A stretch of 64,000 nt of DNA, from positions 30,659-94,658 of the forward strand of contig NZ_CALUAE010000014.1 in the NCBI RefSeq assembly GCF_943913955.1, in the 5' to 3' direction. Positions 32,936 through 40,884 of the stretch are shown piece after piece (the first letter of the stretch is position 1; every line of letters starts with the position of its first letter). The position numbers were made by a program, and so were the translations under genes. Origin of the DNA: Mycolicibacterium bacteremicum (GTDB lineage: Bacteria; Actinomycetota; Actinomycetes; Mycobacteriales; Mycobacteriaceae). Under the pieces are notes generated by a model, which saw nothing but the letters and a program-made list of their open reading frames with translations, searched no databases and had not been told where the DNA came from.

Positions 32936-33511
32936 ATGGCTTCGCGCGACGCGGACACCCGCACGACACCGTCGGGTGACTGGTTGCTCGGCCGGGATCG
33001 GCACGACGAGGCGGCCGAACGGATCTACGCCGCCGCGGCCGATCTGTTGTCGCGGCACGGGTACGAGCGTTTCAGCATCGACACCCTGGCGGCCGCAGTG
33101 CACTGTTCACCGGCGACGGTCTACCGCCACACCGGCGGTAAGGCGGCCATCCGTGACGTCGTGCTGTCCCGGCACGCCGAACGCATCCTGGACTCCGTAC
33201 GCGCGGCGATCACCGACTTGACCGGACCCGACCGAATCGTCACCGCCACGGTGGTCGCCCTGCGCCGGATGCGCGCCGACCCGCTGGCCAAGATCATGCG
33301 GTCGATGGTCACGCCGGGCGGCGACGAGTGGATCACCGAATCCCCCGTGGTCTCCGACTTCGCCGCCGAGATGGTTGGGCTGAGCACATCGGATCCTCTT
33401 GCCGCCCAGTGGTTGATCCGGACTTTCCTGGCGTTGTGGTACTGGCCGCTGGGCGATCCGGACGCCGAGGAGCAGATGGTGCGCCGGTTCCTCGGACCTG
33501 CGTACGCGTAG
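32936..33511 (+). CDS. TetR-family regulator divergent from the P450
   Basis: A 191-residue TetR protein with its DNA-binding domain at residues about 22-68 (DEAAERIYAAAADLLSRHGYERFS, recognition helix CSPATVYRHTGGK), and a helical C-terminal domain. ATG start. The divergent position suggests control of the P450/SnoaL genes. It ends 24 bases before a large inverted repeat. Confidence 0.85.
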   Translation: MASRDADTRTTPSGDWLLGRDRHDEAAERIYAAAADLLSRHGYERFSIDTLAAAVHCSPATVYRHTGGKAAIRDVVLSRHAERILDSVRAAITDLTGPDRIVTATVVALRRMRADPLAKIMRSMVTPGGDEWITESPVVSDFAAEMVGLSTSDPLAAQWLIRTFLALWYWPLGDPDAEEQMVRRFLGPAYA

Positions 33512-33535
33512 GGCTGGTGCGGCCTGATCCCCGCC

Positions 33536-33603
33536 CGCAATGTTCCGCTGACAGCGTCGCCGTGCATATATATGCGTTGTGCCGCTGTCAGCGGAACATT
33601 GCG
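33536..33603. repeat. Large perfect inverted repeat (21-bp arms) between convergent genes
   Basis: Two exact 21-base complementary arms (33536-33556 and 33583-33603; outer part CGCAATGTTCCGC) enclose 26 bases containing the 12-base palindrome GCATATATATGC (33564-33575). It lies between the ends of tetR and ychF and can act as a strong bidirectional terminator; its size and the AT-rich centre are unusual for this genome. Confidence 0.75.
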
Positions 33604-33617
33604 AATGGCTGGCCGGC

Positions 33618-34691
33618 CTAGACGTTGAAGCGGAACTCCACCACGTCCCCGTCGGCCATCACGTAGTCCTTGCCCTCCATGCGGACCTTGCCCGCGGCCT
33701 TGGCCGCGGCCATCGACCCCGCCTCGACCAGGTCGTCGAAGGACACGATCTCGGCCTTGATGAAGCCCTTCTCGAAATCGGTGTGGATCACCCCGGCCGC
33801 CTTGGGCGCGGTGTCCCCGCGGTGAATCGTCCACGCCCGCGCTTCCTTCGGCCCGGCCGTCAGGTAGGTCTGCAGGTTCAGCGTGTGGAAACCGGCCCGC
33901 GCCAGGGCATCCAGCCCACGCTCGGTCTGCCCGATCGACTCCAGCAGTTCGGCGGCCGACTCGTCGTCCAGCTCGATCAACTCCGACTCGATCTTGGCGT
34001 CCAGGAACACCGCATCGGCCGGGGCGACGAGCTCGCGCAACTCGGCCTGGCGAGCCGCGTCGGTGAGCACCGACTCGTCGGCGTTGAACACGTAGAGGAA
34101 CGGCTTGGTGGTCATCAGGTTCAGCTCGCGCAGCAGCGACACATCGGTTCCGGCCGAAAAGAGCGTCTTGCCCGAATCGAGGACCGCCTGGGCGGCGACC
34201 GCGGCGTCCAGCACCGGCTTGCGGTCCTTGTTGTTGCGGGCTTCCTTCTCCAGCCGGGGGACGGCCTTCTCCAGGGTCTGCATATCGGCCAGGATCAGCT
34301 CGGTCTCGATGACCTCGATGTCCGAGCGGGGATCCACCCGGCCGTCGACGTGCACGACATCGTCGTCGGCGAACGCCCGGACCACCTGGCAGATGGCGTC
34401 GCACTCACGGATGTTGGCCAGGAACTTGTTGCCCAGGCCCGCGCCCTCGGACGCCCCTTTGACGATGCCGGCGATGTCCACGAACGTCACCGGGGCCGGC
34501 ACGATCTTCTCCGAGCCGAAGATCTCGGCGAGCTTGTCCAGCCGCGGGTCGGGCAACGCCACCACACCCTCGTTGGGCTCGATGGTCGCGAACGGGTAGT
34601 TCGCGGCCAGCACGTCGTTCCGGGTCAGCGCGTTGAAAAGGGTCGACTTGCCGACATTGGGGAGTCCGACGATTCCGAGGTTCAAGCTCAC
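33618..34691 (-). CDS. ychF: Ribosome-binding ATPase YchF
   Basis: A 357-residue Obg-family P-loop protein: GLPNVGKST (residues about 9-17), DIAGIVKGASEGAGLGNKFL (switch II), the NADE motif (FLYVFNADES) in place of NKxD, which gives ATP rather than GTP preference, a coiled-coil insertion and a C-terminal TGS domain ending GDVVEFRFNV. It binds the 70S ribosome and affects stress responses. GTG start. Orthologue of M. tuberculosis Rv1112 by sequence and neighbours. Confidence 0.95.
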   Translation of the reverse strand: MSLNLGIVGLPNVGKSTLFNALTRNDVLAANYPFATIEPNEGVVALPDPRLDKLAEIFGSEKIVPAPVTFVDIAGIVKGASEGAGLGNKFLANIRECDAICQVVRAFADDDVVHVDGRVDPRSDIEVIETELILADMQTLEKAVPRLEKEARNNKDRKPVLDAAVAAQAVLDSGKTLFSAGTDVSLLRELNLMTTKPFLYVFNADESVLTDAARQAELRELVAPADAVFLDAKIESELIELDDESAAELLESIGQTERGLDALARAGFHTLNLQTYLTAGPKEARAWTIHRGDTAPKAAGVIHTDFEKGFIKAEIVSFDDLVEAGSMAAAKAAGKVRMEGKDYVMADGDVVEFRFNV

Positions 34692-34774
34692 GGACTCCAG
34701 AGTCTAGATGGTGTGACAGGCTCGCCAGCGCGTGCTGGCAGCGCCCACCCAGCCTCAGCCGGTACGGTCAACAT

Positions 34775-35908
34775 GTGTCAGGTCAGTCCGAGCCGACGGA
34801 GTCGGTGTCCCACCGAACCGCGCTCCCCCGCATCCCGGGCTGGCCATCGGGTCTCTTGCCCTGGTGGGGCGCGACCCTGGTGGCCGTCACCGCCACGCTG
34901 ATCGGCTTCGCCTATCACGCCGGCGCCGGCACCCAGGAGCTCGGCGCGGTGTTCGCCACGTTCTATGTGCTGGGCTGCCTGGCCGGTGTGCTGCTGGTCC
35001 GCCGCTCGGGCATCTTCGCCGCCGTCATCGGGCCGCCTCTGATCCTCTTCGTCGCGGTGCCCACCTCGTATTTCCTGATGCACAGCAGCCAGATCAGCGG
35101 CCTCAAGGACATCCTGATCAACTGCGGCTACCCGCTGATCGAGCGGTTCCCGCTGATGTTCTTCACCTCGGCCGCGGTGCTGCTGATCGGCCTGGCGCGC
35201 TGGTACCTGGACAAGCAGAGCGCTGACTCGGTGGCCGAGCTGCAGGGCGGCACCGCGTCGGATCTCGCCGAGAAGGTCGCCCGCCGCTTCACCCGCTCCT
35301 CGCCGGCCGAACCGGAGACCGAGGACCGGCCGCGTCCGGCCCGCCGGGCCCGCAAACCCCGCGACACCGCGGCACGGGAGCCGCGTGATCCTCGTCGCAC
35401 CCGCACCGGTGAGCCGTCCCGTGCGCGGCACAACCGTCCGCCGGAATCGGATATCGCCGCCTCGGCCGCCGCGGCCGACCGCCGCGAGCGAGCCGCCGCC
35501 CGGGAGCGCTACGGCCGGCCCCGCCGCGATGATGACCGCCCGCTGCGCGACGATGCGCCCCGCCAGCCGCGCCGGCCCCGCGATACCGCCGGTCGCGATC
35601 CGCGTGAGCCCCGGGAGCCGCGCCAGCCGCGCCGCACCCCGCCGCCGAGCCGCGGCCGCGCCGACACCCCGGATCCCTACGAGCGTCCGCGGCGTCGGCG
35701 GGAGTACGACAGCCCGTATCCCGATTACGAGCCCGGCTACCGATCCCGCCCCGACGACCGGTACCCCGAACCCCCGCGGCGCGGCGGCGCGACCGACGGC
35801 GGGCATCACCCGGTATCGCGGGTCCGGTACCGCAGCACCGACGACGAGCGTCGCACCGAACACCGCAGCCGTCCCCGGACCAGCCACCGCCGCGACGACT
35901 GGGACTAG
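34775..35908 (+). CDS. DUF6542 membrane protein with Arg/Pro-rich tail
   Basis: A 377-residue protein: four membrane helices in residues about 25-150, then about 220 residues of low-complexity Arg/Pro/Asp-rich sequence. Matches the DUF6542 group next to ychF in mycobacteria (Rv1111c position). Composition suggests a disordered cytoplasmic tail that may bind nucleic acid or acidic partners. ATG-like start at GTG 34775 on the strand opposite ychF; divergent gap of 83 bases. Function unknown. Confidence 0.75.
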   Translation: MSGQSEPTESVSHRTALPRIPGWPSGLLPWWGATLVAVTATLIGFAYHAGAGTQELGAVFATFYVLGCLAGVLLVRRSGIFAAVIGPPLILFVAVPTSYFLMHSSQISGLKDILINCGYPLIERFPLMFFTSAAVLLIGLARWYLDKQSADSVAELQGGTASDLAEKVARRFTRSSPAEPETEDRPRPARRARKPRDTAAREPRDPRRTRTGEPSRARHNRPPESDIAASAAAADRRERAAARERYGRPRRDDDRPLRDDAPRQPRRPRDTAGRDPREPREPRQPRRTPPPSRGRADTPDPYERPRRRREYDSPYPDYEPGYRSRPDDRYPEPPRRGGATDGGHHPVSRVRYRSTDDERRTEHRSRPRTSHRRDDWD

Positions 35909-35947
35909 CGCCGAGCCGACGGGTCCTGGCGCGAAAACCCGCTCCCC

Positions 35948-35961
35948 ACGCCAAAAGGCGT
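35948..35961. terminator. Short hairpin between convergent genes
   Basis: ACGCC-AAAA-GGCGT, a 5-bp stem with an AAAA tetraloop, in the gap between the DUF6542 gene and the penicillin-binding lipoprotein gene. Confidence 0.4.
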
Positions 35962-35978
35962 AGTGTCGGCGCGCTCGG

Positions 35979-37739
35979 TCAGGGCACGGCCCGCAGGAAG
36001 TTGCCCGCCGCGTCGACCGCGGGTGTCGAGCTGCCCGCATCACTGACGAACACCGCCAGCGCCAGGTCACCGCGGATGCCGACGAACCAACCGTGGGCAT
36101 GCGTGTCGTCGATATATTCGGCCGTGCCGGTCTTGCCCAACAGGTCCGGGATATCGGCCAGCTGGGTCGCGGTGCCGCCGGTGATGGTCTCGCGCATCAT
36201 CGCCCGCACCTGCTCGTCGACCGAGGCCGGCAGCGGTTCCGGCGTGCGGTCGGCGACGCCCGGCGAGCCCTGCACGATGGTCGGCGCGGGCACCGAACCG
36301 TTGGCCAGGGTCGCGGCCACCAGCGCCATCCCGAACGGCGACGCGGTGACCTTGCCCTGACCGATGCCCTCCTCGACCCGCAGCGCGGAGGTGTCGGCGA
36401 GCGGCACCGAACCGGTGACCGTCGTCAACCCCGGTGACACGAAATCCAGGCCCAGGCCCAGCTGCGCGGCCGCGGTGGTCAGCCCGTCCGGCGGCAGGTC
36501 CACCGCGAGCCGGCCCATCGTGGTGTTGCAGGACCGCGCGAAGGCGGTGTGCAGCGGGACATCACCGAGGTCGAAATTGTCGTCGTTGGGGATCTGCCGG
36601 CCCTCGATGTTCTCGGTGCCCGGGCAGGCCACGATGCTGTCCGGGGTGACCTGGCCGTTCTGCAGCGCCGCGGACACGGTGACGGTTTTGAAGGTCGACC
36701 CCGGCGGATACAGACCGGTCAGCGCGATCGGCCCCTGGCCATCGGCGGGCGCGTTCTGCGCGACGGCGAGCAGGTTGCCGGTGGACGGCTGCATCGCCAC
36801 GATGACGGCCGGCGTCGTGAGCGGGGCCAGCGCCGCCTCCCCCGCGAGCTGCATGCCGATGTCGATCGTGCTGGAGATGTCGCCGACGGCGTCGGCGTCC
36901 TGTCCGCCGACCCGCTCGGGGCCGGTGGCGGTCGCCGCGGACACCGCCCAGCCGGCGGCCTCGTCGTTGCGCTGTTGCCACAGCTCGGCCAACCCCGCCA
37001 GCGTCGGCGAGGTGAGCGCACGGTCGGTGGCCAACAGCCGGGTCTGGGGCCGCAGCGTCACGTCCGGCAGCGCGGCCAGCCGGCCCTGGATCGGCGCCAG
37101 ATCCTCGTCGCGCAGGGTGACCGCGGTGACCGGCTGCCCCTTGGCCAGCTCGGTTCTCAGCCACTCCGGCGTCACCGTGGGGGCGACCGGATTCACCAGC
37201 GCGGCAACGGCATCGACATCAGCGCCCGGCGCGACGTCGACCAGGGTGACGATGTGCTGGGTCAGCAGGTCGGCGCCGGTGCGGTCGAGCACCCGGGCGG
37301 CGGGCTGCGGGGCCAGCGTGCTGTAGGACAGCGGCCCCTTGTCGAGGCCCGGCGCGACGGTGGCCGCGTCCCAGGTGATCTTCCAGTCGTCGCCCTCCGC
37401 GGTGGCCGCGCCCTGCGTCGTATACGTCCATTCGGTGGCCTTCTCGGGGCCGAACTTCCAGGTGGCGGTCAGGGTGAACGTCGCGGCGTTCTCCTGGCGC
37501 GCGACATCGGACACCGCGAACCGGACGTCCGTGCCCAGACTGGTGTACAGCGCTCCCAGCGTGCCGGTGGCGGCGGTGTCATCGGTGGTGAAGGCGGCGG
37601 CCGCCGGTGCGTCACCGCGGCTGAGCGCCTCGGCGAACCCGAGGGTGGTGGAGTTCAGCCGGTCTTCGGCATCACCGCAGCCGGCCAGCAGCAGCACGAT
37701 CGCCAAGAACCCCGGGAAGACACGTCGCAGAGCGGCCAC
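35979..37739 (-). CDS. Penicillin-binding lipoprotein (transpeptidase with MecA_N-type domain)
   Basis: A 586-residue class B PBP-like lipoprotein resembling M. tuberculosis Rv2864c. Residues 1-21 are a lipoprotein signal with lipobox LLAGC; residues about 25-150 an NTF2-like MecA_N domain; then a dimerisation region; the transpeptidase domain holds S348-TFK (nucleophile), S403-CN and K536-TG. It would cross-link peptidoglycan outside the membrane and is a beta-lactam target. GTG start. In M. tuberculosis the recalled order has nothing between the Rv1111c and ispH positions, so this gene appears inserted or moved here. Confidence 0.85.
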   Translation of the reverse strand: MAALRRVFPGFLAIVLLLAGCGDAEDRLNSTTLGFAEALSRGDAPAAAAFTTDDTAATGTLGALYTSLGTDVRFAVSDVARQENAATFTLTATWKFGPEKATEWTYTTQGAATAEGDDWKITWDAATVAPGLDKGPLSYSTLAPQPAARVLDRTGADLLTQHIVTLVDVAPGADVDAVAALVNPVAPTVTPEWLRTELAKGQPVTAVTLRDEDLAPIQGRLAALPDVTLRPQTRLLATDRALTSPTLAGLAELWQQRNDEAAGWAVSAATATGPERVGGQDADAVGDISSTIDIGMQLAGEAALAPLTTPAVIVAMQPSTGNLLAVAQNAPADGQGPIALTGLYPPGSTFKTVTVSAALQNGQVTPDSIVACPGTENIEGRQIPNDDNFDLGDVPLHTAFARSCNTTMGRLAVDLPPDGLTTAAAQLGLGLDFVSPGLTTVTGSVPLADTSALRVEEGIGQGKVTASPFGMALVAATLANGSVPAPTIVQGSPGVADRTPEPLPASVDEQVRAMMRETITGGTATQLADIPDLLGKTGTAEYIDDTHAHGWFVGIRGDLALAVFVSDAGSSTPAVDAAGNFLRAVP

Positions 37740-37759
37740 AGGGCACGAACGTACCCGCG

Positions 37760-38761
37760 TCAGGCGCGCGGCGGACGGATCTCCCGCGGCAAGGCGAACA
37801 CCAACGTCTCATTGGCCGTGGTCACGGGCTGCACAGTGGCATAACCGTATTCGGCGAGTCGGTCCAGCACGCCGCGCACCAGGATCTCGGGCACCGACGC
37901 CCCGGAGGTGACACCCACCGTCGTCACCCCGGAGAACCAGGCCGGGTCGACATCGTCGGCGTAGTCGACCAGGTGCGCGGCCTTGGCCCCGGCCAGCAGC
38001 GCCACCTCGACGAGGCGGACCGAGTTCGAGGAGTTCTTCGAGCCGACGACGATGACGAGCTCGCATTCGGGGGCCATCGCCTTGACCGCGACCTGACGGT
38101 TCTGGGTGGCGTAGCAGATGTCGTCACTCGGCGGGTCCTGCAGCGTGGGGAACTTCTCGCGCAGCCGGCGCACCGTCTCCATGGTCTCGTCGACACTGAG
38201 CGTGGTCTGCGACAGCCAGATGACCTTGTTCGGGTCCCGCACGGTCACCTTGTCCACGGCGTCGGGGTTGTCGACGACCTGGACATGGTCGGGCGCCTCA
38301 CCGGCGGTGCCGACGACCTCTTCGTGGCCCTCGTGGCCGACCAGCAGGATGTCGTAGTCGTCACGGGCGAAGCGCTTGGCCTCGTTGTGCACCTTGGTGA
38401 CCAGCGGGCAGGTCGCGTCGATGGTCTGCAGGTTGCGGGCGGCCGCCTCCTCGTGCACGGTCGGCGCGACGCCGTGGGCGGAGAACACCACGATGGCACC
38501 CTCGGGCACCTCGTCGGTCTGCTCGACGAACACCGCGCCGGCCTTGGCCAGGGTGTCCACCACATAGCGGTTGTGCACGATCTCGTGCCGGACGTAGATG
38601 GGGGCGCCGTGCTTCTCCAGCGCGCGTTCGACGGTCTCGACGGCCCGGTCGACCCCGGCGCAGTAGCCGCGCGGTTCGGCCAGCAGCACGCGCTTGCCGT
38701 CCACCCGCGTCGCCACCGAGCTGGTGGCACCGGGAATTCCCATGTTGACGGTTGGAGGCAT
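37760..38761 (-). CDS. ispH: 4-hydroxy-3-methylbut-2-enyl diphosphate reductase
   Basis: A 333-residue IspH/LytB, last enzyme of the MEP isoprenoid pathway, making IPP and DMAPP with a 4Fe-4S cluster. The three cluster Cys are in EPRGYCAGVDRA, DATCPLVTKVH and DDICYATQNRQ; the catalytic-site HGVAP, HEGHEE and SGASVPE segments are present. The ATG at 38761 is chosen from the conserved start MPPTVNMGIPG. Divergent from the lipid-droplet protein gene; only 20 bases separate it from the PBP gene downstream. Confidence 0.95.
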   Translation of the reverse strand: MPPTVNMGIPGATSSVATRVDGKRVLLAEPRGYCAGVDRAVETVERALEKHGAPIYVRHEIVHNRYVVDTLAKAGAVFVEQTDEVPEGAIVVFSAHGVAPTVHEEAAARNLQTIDATCPLVTKVHNEAKRFARDDYDILLVGHEGHEEVVGTAGEAPDHVQVVDNPDAVDKVTVRDPNKVIWLSQTTLSVDETMETVRRLREKFPTLQDPPSDDICYATQNRQVAVKAMAPECELVIVVGSKNSSNSVRLVEVALLAGAKAAHLVDYADDVDPAWFSGVTTVGVTSGASVPEILVRGVLDRLAEYGYATVQPVTTANETLVFALPREIRPPRA

Positions 38762-38801
38762 ACATCCAGGGTACTTACCCGCACCCGTCACGGGCCAGCC
38801 G

Positions 38802-38807
38802 TAGGCT
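38802..38807 (+). promoter_or_regulatory. -10 element of a leaderless promoter
   Basis: TAGGCT followed by 6 bases and the ATG at 38814. Confidence 0.5.
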
Positions 38808-38813
38808 GACCCC

Positions 38814-39386
38814 ATGGCAACAGCACCATACGGAGTTCGACTGCTGGTGGGCGCGGCGGTGACCGCCCTGGATGAGACGCGCAAGCTCCCGCAGACCATC
38901 CTCACCTACCCGATGACGGTGGCCAGCCAGCTGGCTCATCTGGTGATGAAGGTGCAGCAGGACGTCGCCGACCTGGTCAATCGCGGTGACGAGGCCCTCG
39001 AGGAGCTGTTCCCGCCCAAGGACGAACAGCCGGAGTGGGCGACGTTCGACGAGGACGATTCGCGCGACCCGTTCGCCGGTGCCTCCGACGCGGACGACGA
39101 CGGGGACCTCGCGCCAGTGACACGTCTCACCGAGGGCCGCTTCGCGTTGTTCAGCGAAGGCGAATCGGCGCCGGAGGTGGTCGCGCCGACGAGCAATGGG
39201 GACGCACCGGACATCGTGGACAAGATCGGCTACGAGACGCTGACCCTGGCGCAGCTGCGCGCCCGGCTGACATCGCTGAAGCTGGCCGACCTGGAGGCGC
39301 TGCTGGCCTTCGAGGAGGCCAACAAGGCCCGCGCCCCGTTCCAGACGCTGATCGCCAACAGGATCACCCGCGCGTCGGCGAAGTGA
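38814..39386 (+). CDS. Lipid droplet-associated protein
   Basis: A 190-residue protein corresponding in place and sequence type to M. tuberculosis Rv1109c, annotated as lipid droplet-associated. N-terminal amphipathic or hydrophobic segment (GVRLLVGAAVTALDETRKLPQTILTY), an acidic middle (DEDDSRDPFAGASDADDD) and a C-terminal helical domain (LTLAQLRARLTSLKLADLEALLAFEE). The TGA overlaps the GTG of xseA. Function beyond droplet binding is unclear. Confidence 0.7.
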   Translation: MATAPYGVRLLVGAAVTALDETRKLPQTILTYPMTVASQLAHLVMKVQQDVADLVNRGDEALEELFPPKDEQPEWATFDEDDSRDPFAGASDADDDGDLAPVTRLTEGRFALFSEGESAPEVVAPTSNGDAPDIVDKIGYETLTLAQLRARLTSLKLADLEALLAFEEANKARAPFQTLIANRITRASAK

Positions 39387-40612
39387 GCGAACCCGGCCAG
39401 TCTCCGGAGAACCCGTGGCCGGTCCGCGCCGTGGCGACCCGGGTCGCCAAGTGGATCGACCGGCTGGGCACCGTCTGGGTCGAGGGGCAGATCGCCCAGC
39501 TGACCATGCGGCCGGGTTCCAACACCGCGTGGCTGGTGCTACGGGATCCGGCGGCCGACATGTCGCTGTCCATCACCTGTCCCCGTGACCTGGTCGCCAA
39601 CGCACCGGTGAAACTCGCCGAGGGCGTGCAGGTCATCGTCTTCGGCAAGCCGCAGTTCTACACCGGTCGCGGCACGTTCTCGCTGCGGGTGACCGATATC
39701 CGCGCGGTCGGTATCGGCGAACTGCTGGCGCGCATCGAGCGGCTGCGTCGACTGCTCGACGCCGAGGGACTCTTCGATATCCGGCTCAAGCGTCCGATCC
39801 CGTTCCTGCCCAACACCATCGGGCTGATCACCGGCCGGGCCTCGGCGGCCGAACACGATGTGATGGCCATCGCGTCGGCGCGCTGGCCCGCGGTGCACTT
39901 CGAGGTGCGCAACACCGCGGTGCAGGGACCGAATGCCGTGGCCCAGATCGTCGAGGCTCTGCAAGCCCTGGACGCCGATCCGCACGTGGACGTCATCATC
40001 CTGGCGCGCGGCGGCGGCAGCGTGGAGGATCTGCTGCCGTTCTCCGATGAGACCCTGTGCCGCGCCATCGCCGCGTGCACCACCCCGGTGATCAGTGCCG
40101 TCGGCCACGAACCGGACAACCCGGTCTGCGATCTGGTGGCCGATCTGCGGGCCGCCACCCCCACCGATGCCGCCAAGCGCGTCGTCCCCGACGCCGCGGC
40201 CGAGCAGGCCGGGGTGAACGACATGCGCAGGCGCAGCGCACAGGCGTTGCGCAACTGGGTGCGCCGGGAGGCGCACATCATCGAGGGGTTGCGCTCCCGC
40301 CCGGTGCTGGCGCAACCCCTGCAGGCGCTGGAGGCGCGCGCCGAGGAGATCCACCGGGCACGGGCCACCGCACGCCGCGACATCAACCGGCTGATCGCGG
40401 TCGAGACCGACCGGCTCGAACACCTGTCCGCCCGATTGAGCACACTCGGGCCGGCGGCGACACTGGCCCGCGGTTATGCCGTGGTGCAGACCCTCGGCAC
40501 CGGGCAGGTGCTGCGTTCGATCGCCGATGCGCCGACCGGCACACAACTTCGGGTGCGCGTCGCCGACGGCGCCCTCACCGCAGTCAGCGAGGGACCAGAT
40601 GAAGCCCATTAG
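39383..40612 (+). CDS. xseA: Exodeoxyribonuclease VII large subunit
   Basis: A 409-residue XseA: N-terminal OB-fold (VWVEGQIAQLTMRPGSNTAWLVLRDP), the catalytic domain with GLITGRASAAEHD and ILARGGGSVEDLLPFSDE, VISAVGHEPDNPVCD, and a C-terminal coiled-coil region that binds XseB. Degrades single-stranded DNA from both ends. GTG start overlaps the previous TGA; its end overlaps xseB by 14 bases. Confidence 0.95.
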   Translation: MSEPGQSPENPWPVRAVATRVAKWIDRLGTVWVEGQIAQLTMRPGSNTAWLVLRDPAADMSLSITCPRDLVANAPVKLAEGVQVIVFGKPQFYTGRGTFSLRVTDIRAVGIGELLARIERLRRLLDAEGLFDIRLKRPIPFLPNTIGLITGRASAAEHDVMAIASARWPAVHFEVRNTAVQGPNAVAQIVEALQALDADPHVDVIILARGGGSVEDLLPFSDETLCRAIAACTTPVISAVGHEPDNPVCDLVADLRAATPTDAAKRVVPDAAAEQAGVNDMRRRSAQALRNWVRREAHIIEGLRSRPVLAQPLQALEARAEEIHRARATARRDINRLIAVETDRLEHLSARLSTLGPAATLARGYAVVQTLGTGQVLRSIADAPTGTQLRVRVADGALTAVSEGPDEAH

Positions 40613-40811
40613 TAAGTTGGGGTATGAAGAGGCGCGCGATGAGCTGATCGAGGTGGTACGCCAGCTCGAGCAGGGCGGACTCGACCTCGATGCCTCCCTC
40701 AAGCTCTGGGAAAGAGGTGAAGAGCTGGCCAAACGGTGCGAGGAGCACCTGGCCGGCGCCCGCCAGAAGGTGGCCGACACGCTGGCCGCCGGCACCGCCG
40801 AGGAAGATTGA
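40599..40811 (+). CDS. xseB: Exodeoxyribonuclease VII small subunit
   Basis: A 70-residue helical hairpin protein (LGYEEARDELIEVVRQLEQGGLDLDASLKLWERGEELAKRCE, the XseB hallmark). The ATG lies inside the 3' end of xseA, 14 bases before its TAG end, so translation is coupled. It tiles the XseA coiled coil to form the active exonuclease. Confidence 0.93.
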   Translation: MKPISKLGYEEARDELIEVVRQLEQGGLDLDASLKLWERGEELAKRCEEHLAGARQKVADTLAAGTAEED

Positions 40812-40856
40812 GGACGCAACGACCGCGCGACGCAAACTGCGCCGGGACTATAAAAC

Positions 40857-40870
40857 TGGAACACGTTTCA
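40857..40870. promoter_or_regulatory. KstR-type operator at the 3beta-HSD promoter
   Basis: TGGAACACGTTTCA fits TnnAACnnGTTnnA exactly and extends to an 18-base near-palindrome (one mismatch). It lies just upstream of the -10 element. The M. smegmatis orthologue is a known KstR-dependent promoter. Confidence 0.85.
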
Positions 40871-40872
40871 GT

Positions 40873-40878
40873 TATTCT
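40873..40878 (+). promoter_or_regulatory. -10 element of a leaderless promoter for the 3beta-HSD gene
   Basis: TATTCT followed by 6 bases and the ATG at 40885. Confidence 0.6.
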
Positions 40879-40884
40879 CGTCAC

